From: Pirellulales bacterium | GTDB lineage: Bacteria > Planctomycetota > Planctomycetia > Pirellulales > JALHPA01 | Length of the DNA stretch: 41,130 nucleotides | NCBI GenBank assembly: GCA_033762255.1 | Contig: JANRLT010000035.1 | Location: 1-41,130 of the forward strand | Direction of reading: 5' to 3' | Part shown: piece after piece, positions 16,426 to 26,846 of the stretch | Layout of the letters: the number at the start of each line of letters is the position of its first letter | Position numbering within the stretch: the stretch's first letter is position 1 | Translations under genes and position numbers: made by a program | Notes under the pieces: generated by a model | The model's input: only the letters and a program-made list of their open reading frames with translations | The model's database searches: none | Told to the model about the DNA's origin: nothing

Positions 16426-17535
16426 ATGCCCTGGCGCGAGAAATTGTTGTGCTGGTTTGGGCCTAGCTTGTTTGCGGGAATATCCTCGGGCGATTGGTGG
16501 GCGCTATTGCGTGAAAACCGCTTGGCAGTTGATCCGCCCTACTGGCTGCGCGCCGCAATCATTAGCGGCGGTAGTCTTTCCAACGCCCTTTTGCGCCGCC
16601 TTGAAGACTGGTTGTACAGCGCACGCATTTCCGCGACACAGATTCAACCGCCGTTGTTTGTCCTGGGGATTTGGCGGAGCGGCACCACACATTTGCATAA
16701 TTTGTTGGCCGTGGACCGCCGGTTTGCCACACCAAATTGGTATCAGGTCTCGTATCCGCACACTTTCCTTACGACCGAGGGGATTTACTCCAAGGCGTTG
16801 GGGGTTTTGATGCCCCGGCAGCGGATGCAAGATAACATGCGTTTCGGGTTGGAGTTGCCAGCCGAGGAGGAAATGGCCCTTTGCATACTGACGCGATATT
16901 CACCGATGCTCGGTTGGGTCTTTCCCCGCAATGCGGATCGCTATAACCGGTATGTCTCTTTGCGCGGCGTACCAGAGACGGAGATTATGGCATGGAAAGC
17001 CGCGCTGCTGGGGTTGGTCCGAAAACTTACTTATAAGTATCAGCAACCACTACTGCTTAAATCCCCCAGCCACACCGCGCGCATTAGGCTGCTATTGGAA
17101 TTGTTTCCCGATGCCCGGTTTGTGCATATCCACCGGCATCCGTACGCGGTGATTCGCTCGACGCGGCACACGGTGCGACGGTTTCACGAATTCCTTAGTT
17201 TGCAGCGTACAACCCTGGACGCTGATGAATGGTCGATTAGCCAATACCGAAATGTATATGAGGCGTTTTTTGCGGAGCGTGATTTAATCCCGCCGGGTCG
17301 CTTTTATGAAGTGCGGTATGACAAACTGGATACCGATCCCCTCACCACGATTCGCGACATCTATTCGGCGCTAGGCCTACCAGATTTTTCCACGGTCGAA
17401 TCAAAGTTGCGTAGTTATCTCGCATCACAGGCAAACTACCAAAAGAATCGTCACGAGGAGTTAGACAGCGAAACCAAAGTACGCATCGCCCACGAGTGCC
17501 CTCGCTGCTTTGACGAATGGGGATATGAGCGGTAA
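16426..17535 (+). CDS. Sulfotransferase-family protein
   Basis: The 369-residue protein carries both PAPS-binding signatures of the Sulfotransferase_3 type: the 5'-phosphosulfate loop LGIWRSGTTHLHNLLAVD at about 80-97 and the 3'-phosphate region LFPDARFVHIHRHPYAVIRS at about 225-244, preceded by LLKSPSHT. Such enzymes transfer sulfate from PAPS to hydroxyl groups of sugars, lipids or proteins. Length and spacing are normal. Planctomycetes encode many sulfotransferases and sulfatases. No PAPS synthesis gene is close. The ATG at 16426 has no strong ribosome-binding site. Confidence 0.88.
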   Translation: MPWREKLLCWFGPSLFAGISSGDWWALLRENRLAVDPPYWLRAAIISGGSLSNALLRRLEDWLYSARISATQIQPPLFVLGIWRSGTTHLHNLLAVDRRFATPNWYQVSYPHTFLTTEGIYSKALGVLMPRQRMQDNMRFGLELPAEEEMALCILTRYSPMLGWVFPRNADRYNRYVSLRGVPETEIMAWKAALLGLVRKLTYKYQQPLLLKSPSHTARIRLLLELFPDARFVHIHRHPYAVIRSTRHTVRRFHEFLSLQRTTLDADEWSISQYRNVYEAFFAERDLIPPGRFYEVRYDKLDTDPLTTIRDIYSALGLPDFSTVESKLRSYLASQANYQKNRHEELDSETKVRIAHECPRCFDEWGYER

Positions 17536-17840
17536 ATCGCCTGTAGAATGAGAGTTAGCATTTCTGGCTAAGTTATGTAAAAAAACCACCCTAGCTGTTA
17601 AATCATACTATTCCCCGCACCGCCCATCGTGCATTAACATATCATGCCGCATGCGGTACTCTATCACGAAAGAATGCTAGCATTCGCGCGGGAAATTCGC
17701 CTTGACCACGCTTGCCGGTTCATCTTATTTTAGTATTGCTGAATTATGGGAAGGGACTCCCACCGCTCGCGCTGGGCGCTGCCGACAGGATGTTGGCCAG
17801 CACCCAGGATATTTACTTTTTTTTGGTATGGAGACCCGCC
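17536..17840 (+). promoter_or_regulatory. Gene-free region upstream of the CsrA-receiver gene with two palindromes
   Basis: No gene is seen in these 305 bases. Two perfect palindromes are present: CCGCATGCGG (17647-17656) and GAATGCTAGCATTC (17672-17685). The second shares a TGCTAGCA core with palindromes in other intergenic regions of the window. The GAGACC at 17831-17836 may contain the ribosome-binding site for the ATG at 17841. Confidence 0.4.
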
Positions 17841-18701
17841 ATGTTAGTCCTTTCCCGCAAGGAAAACGAAGAAATTGTCTTTCCCCATCTGGGCATTACT
17901 GTGGAGATTTTGCGTGTCGCGGGCAAGACTGTCCGCGTCGGCGTAAATGCCCCGCAATCCGTCGAGATCTTGCGCGGGGAGCTGGCCAAGCTGCAAGAAA
18001 ACGCGTCCGCATTGCATGCACGGACGACGCCGCACGCCACGCCCGCCACCCCGCTCAGTCACGCCACGCGCAACCAATTAAATAAAGTTAGCCTGGCCCT
18101 GGGTCTGATGGCCAAACAACTAGAAAAAGGTTTTACCGCCCAAGCGGAAGAAACGCTAGAGCATGCCATTTTGTTGATGCAGCAATTGGACGATTCCGTG
18201 GGATCGGAAGCGCCCGCAAGCGCGATAGCCGCGGATCGGACAAACACATTTGCCAATCCCGCCAACAAGCGGGCCCTGTTGGTGGAGGATGACCCCAACG
18301 AACGGGAGCTGCTGGCAGGTTATTTACGATTAAGCGGCTACGAAGTGCAAACCGCGGAAGATGGCATGGCGGCTCTGGCCTGCCTGCGCGAGCGGCCCGC
18401 GGATTTGGTGGTGTTAGACATGCAAATGCCTCGTATGAACGGGGCCGAGACCGTGCAAGCCATTCGAGCCAACCCGCAGCTTGACCATACCGAGATCGTG
18501 GTTGTAAGCGGTCTGGCCCAGCACGAGACTAAACTGTCGAACGATGAGCGCGGGGTGCAGGGCTGGCTACAAAAACCGCTTGATCCCGCAAAATTGACCC
18601 GACATTTAGAGAACACCCTTGTGCGTCATCCTACCGGCAAATCCCCCGCTGGTCAAAAATCCCCGGGCAATCCCAGGCCGGCATTGACGGGACATATTTA
18701 A
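17841..18701 (+). CDS. CsrA-response regulator receiver fusion protein
   Basis: From the ATG at 17841 the first 50 residues are a full CsrA domain (MLVLSRKENEEIVF, VRVGVNAP, VEILRGEL), keeping L4, R6 and the Arg matching R44 of E. coli CsrA that bind GGA in RNA. A helical linker (about 74-118) could mediate dimerisation, and residues about 144-262 are a receiver domain with acidic pair D150/D151, phosphoacceptor D193 (LVVLDMQMP) and K245. The fusion suggests RNA binding controlled by phosphorylation. It is convergent with a hybrid histidine kinase 11 bases away. An upstream in-frame start is possible but would place 43 unrelated residues before CsrA. Confidence 0.88.
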   Translation: MLVLSRKENEEIVFPHLGITVEILRVAGKTVRVGVNAPQSVEILRGELAKLQENASALHARTTPHATPATPLSHATRNQLNKVSLALGLMAKQLEKGFTAQAEETLEHAILLMQQLDDSVGSEAPASAIAADRTNTFANPANKRALLVEDDPNERELLAGYLRLSGYEVQTAEDGMAALACLRERPADLVVLDMQMPRMNGAETVQAIRANPQLDHTEIVVVSGLAQHETKLSNDERGVQGWLQKPLDPAKLTRHLENTLVRHPTGKSPAGQKSPGNPRPALTGHI

Positions 18702-18712
18702 CTTGACGGCAA

Positions 18713-21700
18713 TCAACGGGTCGCCGCCAGCGGCGCTGGCGGCTTGCGTTGGGTCCACCTTTCGGCCAGGATTTTTCGCAAGTGATCCACGGTGATCGGC
18801 TTGACCAGATGCGCGTCAAAGCCCGCCTGCAATGCTTGTTCGATATCCCCCGCCTGGCCAAAACCGGTCAGGGCGATCAAGTGGATGCCAGCGAATGCGG
18901 CGTTCTGGCGTATGTGGCGGGCCACTTCGTGCCCATTCATTCCGGGTAAGCCGATATCAACCAGCGCGACTTGCGGTTGCCAGGTCTGAAGCTGGACCAG
19001 GGCTTGCTCTCCGGTGGCCGCGGCCAAGACCTGATGGCCGTCAAGTTCCAGAAGGGCTTGCAGCATTTTGCGATTATCCTCGATATCTTCCACGATTAAG
19101 ATTTTAAGCGGTTGGCCCGGGGAACGCAGCGAAATGTGGGCGGAATCCAAATTGCCAAGATGGGGCTGATGGACGGATAACGCGTTGTCGGCGGCGACCT
19201 CGCCATTGCCGGATTCCGCCACCGCCGGCAGCCAGACATGAAACGTGCAGCCCAGGCCCGCCCCGGGACTTTCAGCGCGGACTTTTCCTCCGTGGCTTTC
19301 GACCAAAGTTTTTACCAGGGTCAATCCCACACCCAGGCCACCTTCGCTACTTCCGCGGGATTCGGTAAGTTGGATAAAAGGCTCAAAAATACAGTCTAAT
19401 TTATCGTGGGGAATTCCCACCCCCTGGTCAATCACGGCCATATGGACCCATTCGGCTTCTCTGCGCAGGACGACGCGGATGGGAGCGGCGTGACGAGAGT
19501 ATTTTGCCGCGTTGTGAATTAAATTCACCATGACTTGAATTAAGCGCGTGGCGTCGCCGCGTACTAAAAGCGGTTCGGACGGAGTGTCAAAAAACAACTC
19601 GCTGGCGTGCTGGCGTAATTGTGGTTCGACGGTCTCACGGACAATATCGCGCAACCCGCGAAGATCGACCAGTTTAAAATTGAGATTAATCCGATTTTCA
19701 GAGATTCTGGCCACATCCAACAAATCCAACAGCAGATCGCGCATGATCGAAACTTGACGCGTGATCGTGGAAACCGCGTCCCCGCGCATGGCGTCGGGCG
19801 TGCGCTGATCGCGTAAAAGCTGGCTGGCATTGAGGATCGCGTTGAGCGGATTGCGCAATTCGTGCGACAGCATGGCCAAAAATTGCTCGCGCTGGCGGAC
19901 TTGATTGCGAATTTCCCGTTCCATGGCGATGCGCGGGCCAATATCGCGCGCGATCTTGGAAATGCCGATGACCTTGTTCGCGGCGTCCACCACGGGAGAG
20001 ATCGTGACCGAAACCTGCACCAACTGGCCCGATTTGTGCACGCGGACGGTATCGATCGCCAAGACCCGCTCGCCATTTAATATTTTGGCCTGATTGGCGG
20101 GTATTTCCCCTTGTCTGTCCACCGGCACCAACAATGTAATGGGTTGGCCGATCATTTCGGCGGCGGTGTATCCATACAGCCGCTCGGCTCCAGCGTTCCA
20201 ACTGGTGATAGAGCCATCGAGCGCGTGGCCAATAATCGCGTCATCCGTGGATTCCACGATTGCCGATAGCCAACGCAGTTTGCCGCGTAGCATTTCCAGT
20301 GAGGAAACATCCACCCACATGAGCACGATGCCATCCACCTGATCCCGCGAAAAATACGGGAGCAGCCGCATCAGGTACATGGTGCCATTGTCAGAGGTGG
20401 TTTCGGATTCGTATGGTTCGCCGGTGCGCAGCACATCTTGAAGACGTTGATCCAGGTTATCTAGTCGAATTTTTGAGGAAAAAGTATGGATCGGCCTGCC
20501 GATGTCGCGTTCCATTAGTTCAAATATGCTATGTACCCTGGAGGTAAATCGTCGAATCCGCAATTCACGGTCTAAAAACACCGTGGCTACATCGGTATTT
20601 TCCAACAGGTGGTGCATATCTCGATTTAGTTCGGCCAGTTCCTCGTTCTTGCGTTGATGCTCGGCATTGACGGTGTAAAGTTCTTCATTGAGGGAATGCA
20701 ATTCCTCGTTGGTGCTTTGCAATTCCTCGTTGGAGGCGATTAACTCCTCGTTTGTCGCTTGCAATTCCTCATTGCTGGTCTCCAATTCTTCCACCGTGGC
20801 CTGCAAATTTTCCTGTGAAAAACGCAAATCACTTTCCAGTTGGCGAATTTGATCGCGAGAGGCGTCTAGTTCGGCGGGCGCGGCTTCCATCGCGGGGGCA
20901 GCTAGCGGGAGAACTTGGACCGGCTCAAACGAGATTAAAAAATACCGGTCTTGGCCGCCGGACTGCTTTAGCGGAGCAACCGTCAAATTAAAATTTTGCG
21001 GACCATCGTCCCCCGGAATGCCAATATTGCCAAATCGCACGCTGCCACGATCCTTGATCGCGCGCTGTAGCGCACCTGACAGCGTGGTCCGAATCTCCCT
21101 GGGTATCAAGTCCAACACATCAAGCGTGGGCTGGCGCGAAGGAAACCGTAAAAACTTTTCTGCTCCGCCAAAGGTGTCAATTAAGGCCCGCGACTCGTCA
21201 ATGAGCAGGCTGGGCGGAATGTACAGTTGCAGCAGTTCATCATAAATGGGTGCAAGCCCATGGGACATACGGGAACCCATGGCCCGCGAACGCCGTTGCT
21301 GAACCTGCTGGACCACGCCCAGGGCCGAGGTTACCGGTGCGCGTAAATTGTGGGCCAAACGGACATCGCGGATTTTGCGATACAAGCGCGCCCGATCATT
21401 GAGCACCTCGAACTCGCCGCTCAGTTCTCCCGGTGATTCACTCCCGCCTAACAGTAATTCGCCACCCACCCGGAGCCCATAATGAAACAGGGAAATAGCC
21501 CGGGATTGGGCCGCTGGTTGAAAATAAATCAATAGGTTGCGGCAAGACACAAAATCGAGATCGGTAAAAGGGGCGTCCCGCAGCACATTATGGGGAGCAA
21601 ATACAATCAGCTTTCGCAGATCCGCGGTTACCTGATATCCATCCGCGCGGGGCAAAAAGTATTTTCTAAGGTAGTCAGTGGGGATACCACGCAGCACCTC

Positions 21701-22840
21701 CGGGCGAAAAAAGCCGCGGCTGGCATGTTCCAGGGACTTTTTATGGACATCGGTGGCAAAAATTTTCAAGGGCACGACGCAATTCGTGGCCAGCATCGCC
21801 TCTTGCCAGGCAATCGCCAGGGAGTAGGCCTCCTCGCCGGTGGCACAGCCCGCCACCCAGGCACGGATTCCCATCTCGCGGGTATCCTGCCGCAATATGC
21901 GGGGAAAAACCGTTTGAATCAAGAGTTCAAATATTTCGGCATCGCGAAAAAACTGCGTCACGCCAATGAGCAAATCACTGTAGAGCAGGTCCAGTTCCGC
22001 GGGATTAGTCGCGATTTTTTCGGCATACTGGTCGAGATTTTCCGCTCCCGCCATGGTCATGCGGCGGTAGATGCGCCGCATGACGGTGGTTTCCTTATAG
22101 ACGGAAAAATCGATTTCATACGTTGTGCGAAATTGCTGAAAGATCGAGTCCAAACCATGCAAATGGTTGCCGCCATCCTCCGACGGCAATTTCTTTTTGC
22201 GACTCGCCAGCGGGTTGTCCGCAAAATTTAACAGCTCTTTGCCAATATCGCCCGGGGGCAAAATCAAGTCCACAAAACCCGATGCCTGGGCGCTGGCGGG
22301 CATGCCGTCAAACTTGGCAGTTTCCAACGACTCGCTAATTACCAAGCCCCCTTCGCGATGGATATGGGCGATCCCCCGTGTGCCATCCGAACCGCTGCCG
22401 GAAAGGATGATCCCTATCGCATGTTTGCCCGCCTCTCGCGCCAGGGACTCAAAAAAATGATCAATCGGCAGTGTCAGTCCCCGAGTCAAATCCTTATCCG
22501 TTAAATGCAACCGTCCGTCGGCAATGATCATTTCCTTGCGTGGGGGCAGCAGATAAATCGAATTTGCCTCCACTAGCATGCCGTCTTCCACCACATGGAT
22601 GGGCATAATGGTGTCCCTGGCCAATAGCTCATACATCATGCTCTTAAAGTCGGGGGACAAATGCTGGATAATAATGAAGGCCATCCCCGTGTCTGGCGGA
22701 ACTTTGCGAAAAAAAAGTTCGAGTGATTCCAGACCGCCAGCAGATGCGCCAATCCCCACGAGGTAGCGGGGACGTTTCCATCCGGAATTTTCCCCAGCAT
22801 CTTCCGTGGCGACGGTTTCAGCATTAAAATCTTGTGGCAT
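18713..22840 (-). CDS. CheB/CheR hybrid sensor histidine kinase with receiver
   Basis: The 1375-residue protein contains, in order: a CheB methylesterase domain (about 25-212; triad S33, H60, D152), a CheR methyltransferase domain (about 225-495; SAM loop [12 protein letters not shown]), a linker domain, a long coiled coil with repeated [10 protein letters not shown]-type heptads (660-745), PAS (about 745-850), PAS (about 855-965), HisKA with H993 in MLSHELRN, HATPase_c (N1110; GVGIPHDKL and GLGVGLTL) and a C-terminal receiver (phosphoacceptor D1295, K1347). No transmembrane segment is seen, so it is cytoplasmic. All catalytic residues appear intact. No chemoreceptor is nearby; its target could be the convergent CsrA-receiver protein, which is an inference. 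Confidence 0.95.
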   Translation of the reverse strand: MPQDFNAETVATEDAGENSGWKRPRYLVGIGASAGGLESLELFFRKVPPDTGMAFIIIQHLSPDFKSMMYELLARDTIMPIHVVEDGMLVEANSIYLLPPRKEMIIADGRLHLTDKDLTRGLTLPIDHFFESLAREAGKHAIGIILSGSGSDGTRGIAHIHREGGLVISESLETAKFDGMPASAQASGFVDLILPPGDIGKELLNFADNPLASRKKKLPSEDGGNHLHGLDSIFQQFRTTYEIDFSVYKETTVMRRIYRRMTMAGAENLDQYAEKIATNPAELDLLYSDLLIGVTQFFRDAEIFELLIQTVFPRILRQDTREMGIRAWVAGCATGEEAYSLAIAWQEAMLATNCVVPLKIFATDVHKKSLEHASRGFFRPEVLRGIPTDYLRKYFLPRADGYQVTADLRKLIVFAPHNVLRDAPFTDLDFVSCRNLLIYFQPAAQSRAISLFHYGLRVGGELLLGGSESPGELSGEFEVLNDRARLYRKIRDVRLAHNLRAPVTSALGVVQQVQQRRSRAMGSRMSHGLAPIYDELLQLYIPPSLLIDESRALIDTFGGAEKFLRFPSRQPTLDVLDLIPREIRTTLSGALQRAIKDRGSVRFGNIGIPGDDGPQNFNLTVAPLKQSGGQDRYFLISFEPVQVLPLAAPAMEAAPAELDASRDQIRQLESDLRFSQENLQATVEELETSNEELQATNEELIASNEELQSTNEELHSLNEELYTVNAEHQRKNEELAELNRDMHHLLENTDVATVFLDRELRIRRFTSRVHSIFELMERDIGRPIHTFSSKIRLDNLDQRLQDVLRTGEPYESETTSDNGTMYLMRLLPYFSRDQVDGIVLMWVDVSSLEMLRGKLRWLSAIVESTDDAIIGHALDGSITSWNAGAERLYGYTAAEMIGQPITLLVPVDRQGEIPANQAKILNGERVLAIDTVRVHKSGQLVQVSVTISPVVDAANKVIGISKIARDIGPRIAMEREIRNQVRQREQFLAMLSHELRNPLNAILNASQLLRDQRTPDAMRGDAVSTITRQVSIMRDLLLDLLDVARISENRINLNFKLVDLRGLRDIVRETVEPQLRQHASELFFDTPSEPLLVRGDATRLIQVMVNLIHNAAKYSRHAAPIRVVLRREAEWVHMAVIDQGVGIPHDKLDCIFEPFIQLTESRGSSEGGLGVGLTLVKTLVESHGGKVRAESPGAGLGCTFHVWLPAVAESGNGEVAADNALSVHQPHLGNLDSAHISLRSPGQPLKILIVEDIEDNRKMLQALLELDGHQVLAAATGEQALVQLQTWQPQVALVDIGLPGMNGHEVARHIRQNAAFAGIHLIALTGFGQAGDIEQALQAGFDAHLVKPITVDHLRKILAERWTQRKPPAPLAATR

Positions 22841-23386
22841 TATTCATTCCTCCACCGCTTGTATTTGCATATTTAATCTCTTCAGAATCCTAGGCGACAG
22901 CAAGAAATGGGCCATATCACGAACCGATTTTGGCATCCGAAAACTTAGTCAGCCATTGTTTGGCTCTACGTGCAAGAAAATAACTTCGTTCTATAAATAA
23001 TTCTAAATTATTTTGTATTTAACGTTAAATATTTTTTAAATGACACACACCTTATTTCCTCCACTGGCGGCAGCTGGGTGTCATTTTTGCAGTCCCTGTG
23101 GATCTCGAGCGTAAGATTACTTTGCGGACTGAGGAACCATAGGTTTTTTTGCAAAGAGGGACCGCCTATCACGGTCCAGAACGAGGAGGATCATTAGTAT
23201 TCTTGAATCAGATTACCATCACGCGTCAAGAGCGTCATTAGCTGGGGATGGACAAAAAGCTTTTCTTTGCGAACGGTGGGTATCTGACACTTTGTTACTT
23301 ATGTCGTCGGCAACGACATGTCACCAAAATATGTCGTCAAAACGCGATTTTAGCGACATGACCCCCTAAAAACACCGATTTTTACG
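22841..23386. other. Gene-free region between cysE and the hybrid kinase, with inverted repeats
   Basis: No gene is seen in 546 bases. AATGACAC (23039-23046) and GTGTCATT (23078-23085) form an inverted repeat with a 31-base interior. ATGTCGT (23301-23307) and ACGACAT (23313-23319) form a palindrome around CGGCA, and ATGTCGT recurs at 23331-23337. The AT-rich stretch 22985-23040 would suit the promoter of the leftward kinase gene. The repeats close to 23300 lie just after the cysE stop and may be regulatory or part of its 3' end. Confidence 0.35.
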
Positions 23387-24343
23387 CTAAATCTGATAGT
23401 CGTACTCGCTCTTTAATACGGTTTCTTGGCCGCGGATTTGCAAACGCGGTTTTTCCATGACCACGGTGCTATGCGGTTCCACGCTTTTGGTAAGCCACAC
23501 GCTGGAGCCAATGACCGAATGATGCCCCACCACCGTGCGGCCCCCCAGGACGGTCGCGTTGGCATAGATCACGACGTAATCCTCGATCGTGGGGTGCCGC
23601 TTGGTTCCCCGGACCAGATTGCCGCTATCATCGGTCTGAAAACTTAGCGCCCCTAGCGTCACCCCCTGGTACAGCTTTACATGGTTGCCGATTTCGCACG
23701 TTTCGCCAATCACGACGCCCGTGCCGTGATCAATAAAAAAGTGTGTGCCGATCGTGGCGCCGGGATGTATGTCAATTCCCGTGCGGGAATGCGCGGCCTC
23801 GGTCATCATCCGGGGAATAAAGGGGATACCCAACTGATGCAGCAGATGCGCCAGGCGGTAAATGGTGATTGCCTCCAACCCCGGGTAGCAAAAGGTGATT
23901 TCATCGATATTGCGGACGGCCGGGTCACCTTCGTAGGCGGCCTGCACATCCAAAGAAAGTTCCTCCCGCAATTGCGGCAGTTGCTCTAAAAATTGGATCG
24001 CCTTGGCCTGGCCCAGCGCCTCAAAGTCGCGGTCGTCGGTACACATGTCGCTGGCGCCGGCGTCATGCCGCAACGCCCGACCTATTTGCTGGGTCAGTTT
24101 GTCATGCAGACCGTCAATCAAATCGCCGACATGGTACAGCACGTTCCCCAAATGCAGTCCTTCGCGGCGGCGAAAGCCCGGGTACAAAATTTCTTTTAAA
24201 TCCTCGCAACAGCCTAGTATCACCTCGGTGCTAGGGAGGGGGCAATGACCCAAATGATGGATATGTTGCAGTTCGGAATAAGTCTGCACAATCCGTTGGG
24301 TCAAATCAGGCAGCATTTCCTTCAAACGGATATCAGTGGACAT
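23387..24343 (-). CDS. cysE: Serine O-acetyltransferase
   Basis: The 318-residue product is a left-handed beta-helix (hexapeptide) acetyltransferase that makes O-acetylserine for cysteine synthesis. The family core is clear: [18 protein letters not shown], then [28 protein letters not shown] and the C-terminal helix repeats ([17 protein letters not shown]). The long helical N-terminal half (about 200 residues) matches the larger SrpH/EpsC-like form. Start at 24343 ([10 protein letters not shown]) is preferred; the frame is open for 87 more codons but those lack family character. Cysteine is the sulfur source for Fe-S assembly, but the gene is not adjacent to suf. Confidence 0.92.
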   Translation of the reverse strand: MSTDIRLKEMLPDLTQRIVQTYSELQHIHHLGHCPLPSTEVILGCCEDLKEILYPGFRRREGLHLGNVLYHVGDLIDGLHDKLTQQIGRALRHDAGASDMCTDDRDFEALGQAKAIQFLEQLPQLREELSLDVQAAYEGDPAVRNIDEITFCYPGLEAITIYRLAHLLHQLGIPFIPRMMTEAAHSRTGIDIHPGATIGTHFFIDHGTGVVIGETCEIGNHVKLYQGVTLGALSFQTDDSGNLVRGTKRHPTIEDYVVIYANATVLGGRTVVGHHSVIGSSVWLTKSVEPHSTVVMEKPRLQIRGQETVLKSEYDYQI

Positions 24344-24631
24344 GAGGCATTTCGCGCGGATTGAATTTTGCAAACAACTGTTAATATAGGTGATCTGCAA
24401 AGAATTTGCAGGTGCGTTCCCAACCCTCCCTGACAAATGCCATCGGCTGCATGCTCGCGCGATTGCAGCAAAATCGCTAGAGGCCGCAGGGCTTAACAAT
24501 ATCGCATGGCCTTGATTATCCCGAAAAATCCCGCAAACTAAATTCCAGCACACCCTGTGAAAAAATTTTTTGGGGCCAGCGGGATTTATCCAACCTTTTG
24601 CCACTTATCAATTTAGGACGACTCACATCTT

Positions 24632-25129
24632 ATGACAAAAATTGCCGCCATCACCGCTGCCTACCAATTTAACCGGGCAAAGACACTCGAACTGCTGACC
24701 AAGGTGGAGCAATTGCCCGATCCGCAAGGGATGTTAATTTGGCGTCCAGGCCCGGGTCGGGCACATCTTGCCTGGCAATTGTTACACGTTGCAATTACCG
24801 AGGAGATTTTTGCCACAGAACGTCTGGCTCCACAAAAAAAGCCACCATTTGCCCAGCTTTGGCCCAATTACCGGGGTGGCAGTACACCCGTGGATAGCGC
24901 TCCCCCTGTGTCCGAAATCCGCGATTTACTGAATAAAACCCGCCAGAATTTGCAGGATACGCTATCCCAGTTACCGGATGACCAGTTAGGGGTTGTTCCC
25001 ACGACGATGGCTGCCCGCGGGCTGACGCTGGAACAAGTGCTGCACCTACTGAGCTGGCACGAGGCCCATCATCAGGGGCAGGCGCATTTAACGTTGAATT
25101 TATATAAAGCGGCATACGGATTAGTGTAA
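24632..25129 (+). CDS. DinB-like four-helix protein
   Basis: The 165-residue protein matches the DinB/YfiT-like metal-dependent fold: the conserved metal-ligand histidines are H52 (LAWQLLHVAITEE) and H143 with H147 (SWHEAHHQGQ). Members include thiol S-transferases, but most have no known role. GGACGACTC upstream gives at best a weak ribosome-binding site for the ATG at 24632. It is divergent from cysE across a 288-base gap in which I see no other gene. Confidence 0.85.
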   Translation: MTKIAAITAAYQFNRAKTLELLTKVEQLPDPQGMLIWRPGPGRAHLAWQLLHVAITEEIFATERLAPQKKPPFAQLWPNYRGGSTPVDSAPPVSEIRDLLNKTRQNLQDTLSQLPDDQLGVVPTTMAARGLTLEQVLHLLSWHEAHHQGQAHLTLNLYKAAYGLV

Positions 25130-25201
25130 AATGTTGCGGATTTTGACTATAATGCTTTTCCCGCCCAGATATTTCTCTACCCGCCGCAAATCAGGATTAT
25201 T

Positions 25202-26371
25202 ATGCTCGTCATCCGGTTGCCTCGTGCCAGCCTCATCATGAGCTGGTTATTGTTTACGTCTTGGGTCGGAATTTTTTCCGTTTCTGCGGCGGAAGTCGAC
25301 CCCCAGGCCGTTCCCAAGGCGATCGCTGCAGCCGCCATCACGACACAACCTGTCCCAAACCCGGCCGCCGAGGCGCGGACCGCCGCGCAGATGCAGCCCT
25401 ATGACGAGCCGATCCACGGGACGGATGTCAAATTCAAGATGCTACCAATCCCCGGTGGCAAGTTTACGATTGGCAGCCCCGAGAATGAACCAGGCCGCAA
25501 AGCGGACGAAGGCCCCCAACAAGAGGTGACGATCGCTCCTTTTTGGATGGGAAAGTGCGAAGTAACTTGGGACGAGTACGAACTCTTTGCTTATTCCATG
25601 GATTGCACATTGCAAAAGGCGAACAACATTGCCTCCAATCCCAACGACCAGCAAGCGGATGCCTTGGCCCGCCCGACAAATCCTTACACCGATATGACAT
25701 TTGGCATGGGTAAACGGGGATATCCGGCGATTAGCATGACACACTATGCCGCGCGGATGTATTGCATTTGGCTATCGATTAAAACCGGCAGGTACTATCG
25801 ACTGCCCACCGAGGCGGAATGGGAATACGCCTGCCGTGCGGGGACAACCACGGCGTACTCGTTCGGCGATGATCCGGCGGAGCTGGATGATTACGCTTGG
25901 TACGTGGACAACAGCGAAGAGACCTACCATAAAGTGGGCAAGAAAAAACCGAATCCGTGGGGCCTGCATGACATGCATGGCAATGTCAGCGAGTGGTGCC
26001 TGGATCAATATGACGCCGATCGCTATCGCCAATTGACCGGCCCGGCGGCAATTAATCCGCTGTTGCCGACGACCAAGCTATACCCCCATGTGTCGCGCGG
26101 GGGGGCCTGGACCGATGACCCGGTATTATTGCGCAGCGCGGCCCGGTTGGCGTCGCACCCCGACTGGAAAGATCAAGACCCGCAAATCCCCCGCAGCGTT
26201 TGGTATCATACCGACGCACAGTTTAGCGGGTTTCGCGTGGTGCGACCGCTGACGGAACCGACGGCGGAGGAAAAGAAAGCCCTGTGGAATCTAGGGATCG
26301 ATGTCGAAGCGGTCAACGCCAAGGTGCAGTATCCCTGCATCGGCATGCCACAAAAGGAGGAAGAAGAGTGA
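25202..26371 (+). CDS. Secreted FGE-sulfatase-domain (SUMF1-like) protein
   Basis: The 389-residue protein has an N-terminal signal (LIMSWLLFTSWVGIFSVSAA) and then a formylglycine-generating-enzyme-type domain from about 75: MLPIPGGKFTIGSPENEPGR, MGKCEVTWDEYELF, LPTEAEWEYACRAGT, NPWGLHDMHGNVSEW and SRGGAWTDDPVLLRSAAR. In true FGE two cysteines lie in the segment corresponding to RGGAWTDDPVLLRSAARLAS; here they are absent, so this is probably not an active formylglycine enzyme but a member of the wide FGE-fold group, such as ligand-binding or other oxidase-like proteins. The role is unknown. Confidence 0.85.
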   Translation: MLVIRLPRASLIMSWLLFTSWVGIFSVSAAEVDPQAVPKAIAAAAITTQPVPNPAAEARTAAQMQPYDEPIHGTDVKFKMLPIPGGKFTIGSPENEPGRKADEGPQQEVTIAPFWMGKCEVTWDEYELFAYSMDCTLQKANNIASNPNDQQADALARPTNPYTDMTFGMGKRGYPAISMTHYAARMYCIWLSIKTGRYYRLPTEAEWEYACRAGTTTAYSFGDDPAELDDYAWYVDNSEETYHKVGKKKPNPWGLHDMHGNVSEWCLDQYDADRYRQLTGPAAINPLLPTTKLYPHVSRGGAWTDDPVLLRSAARLASHPDWKDQDPQIPRSVWYHTDAQFSGFRVVRPLTEPTAEEKKALWNLGIDVEAVNAKVQYPCIGMPQKEEEE

Positions 26372-26380
26372 GTAACAATT

Positions 26381-26408
26381 AAGAATTAAAAATGAAGAAT
26401 TAAAAATT
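26381..26408 (+). repeat. Short AT-rich tandem repeat after the FGE-fold gene
   Basis: Two tandem 14-base units, AAGAATTAAAAATG (26381-26394) and AAGAATTAAAAATT (26395-26408). Function unknown; such AT-rich units are common in intergenic DNA. Confidence 0.6.
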
Positions 26409-26498
26409 GATATTCAAACATCAATCAGCGTTATTTCCCGTCCAGGATTTTAGAGCTTTTAAAGATTCTCGCTTGCTTATCGCGTTTTTTCCGGTCGA

Positions 26499-26846
26499 TC
26501 ATAGCTGGAGTGTTATTCGAAGAGCTTGATCAACCAACGTCATATCCGGTATTTTTCCTAATGTACGAATGAGATGTGTATGCAAGATGGTCCTAAGATT
26601 ATCGGTCATAATAATAGAGTCCGTTAAAAGTCCGCTTACATTGCCAGGAAATCCTGAAAGCGGAATAAATACCCGACATGGATGATTCGCACGTGTCAAG
26701 TTACTTGTTATCATTGCCACGACTAGTTGCGGTAACCCAGTCCGCAATTCATTTGCTTGTACAACCAATACGGGGCGGGGCTTGGCTGTTACTAAATTTG
26801 AGTCGGGGTATAAAGCCAAAGTAATATCACCGCGTTTATAAGTCAT
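26499..26846 (-). CDS. MazF/PemK-like toxin
   Basis: From the ATG at 26846 the 115-residue product has the PemK/MazF pattern: KRGDITLALYPDSNL at the N-terminus, KPRPVLVVQANEL, and AMITSN. These proteins are sequence-specific mRNA endonucleases. Its start overlaps the end of the upstream antitoxin gene by 11 bases, so translation is likely coupled. The frame is open for 27 more codons upstream, but those overlap the antitoxin and lack family character. Confidence 0.82.
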   Translation of the reverse strand: MTYKRGDITLALYPDSNLVTAKPRPVLVVQANELRTGLPQLVVAMITSNLTRANHPCRVFIPLSGFPGNVSGLLTDSIIMTDNLRTILHTHLIRTLGKIPDMTLVDQALRITLQL

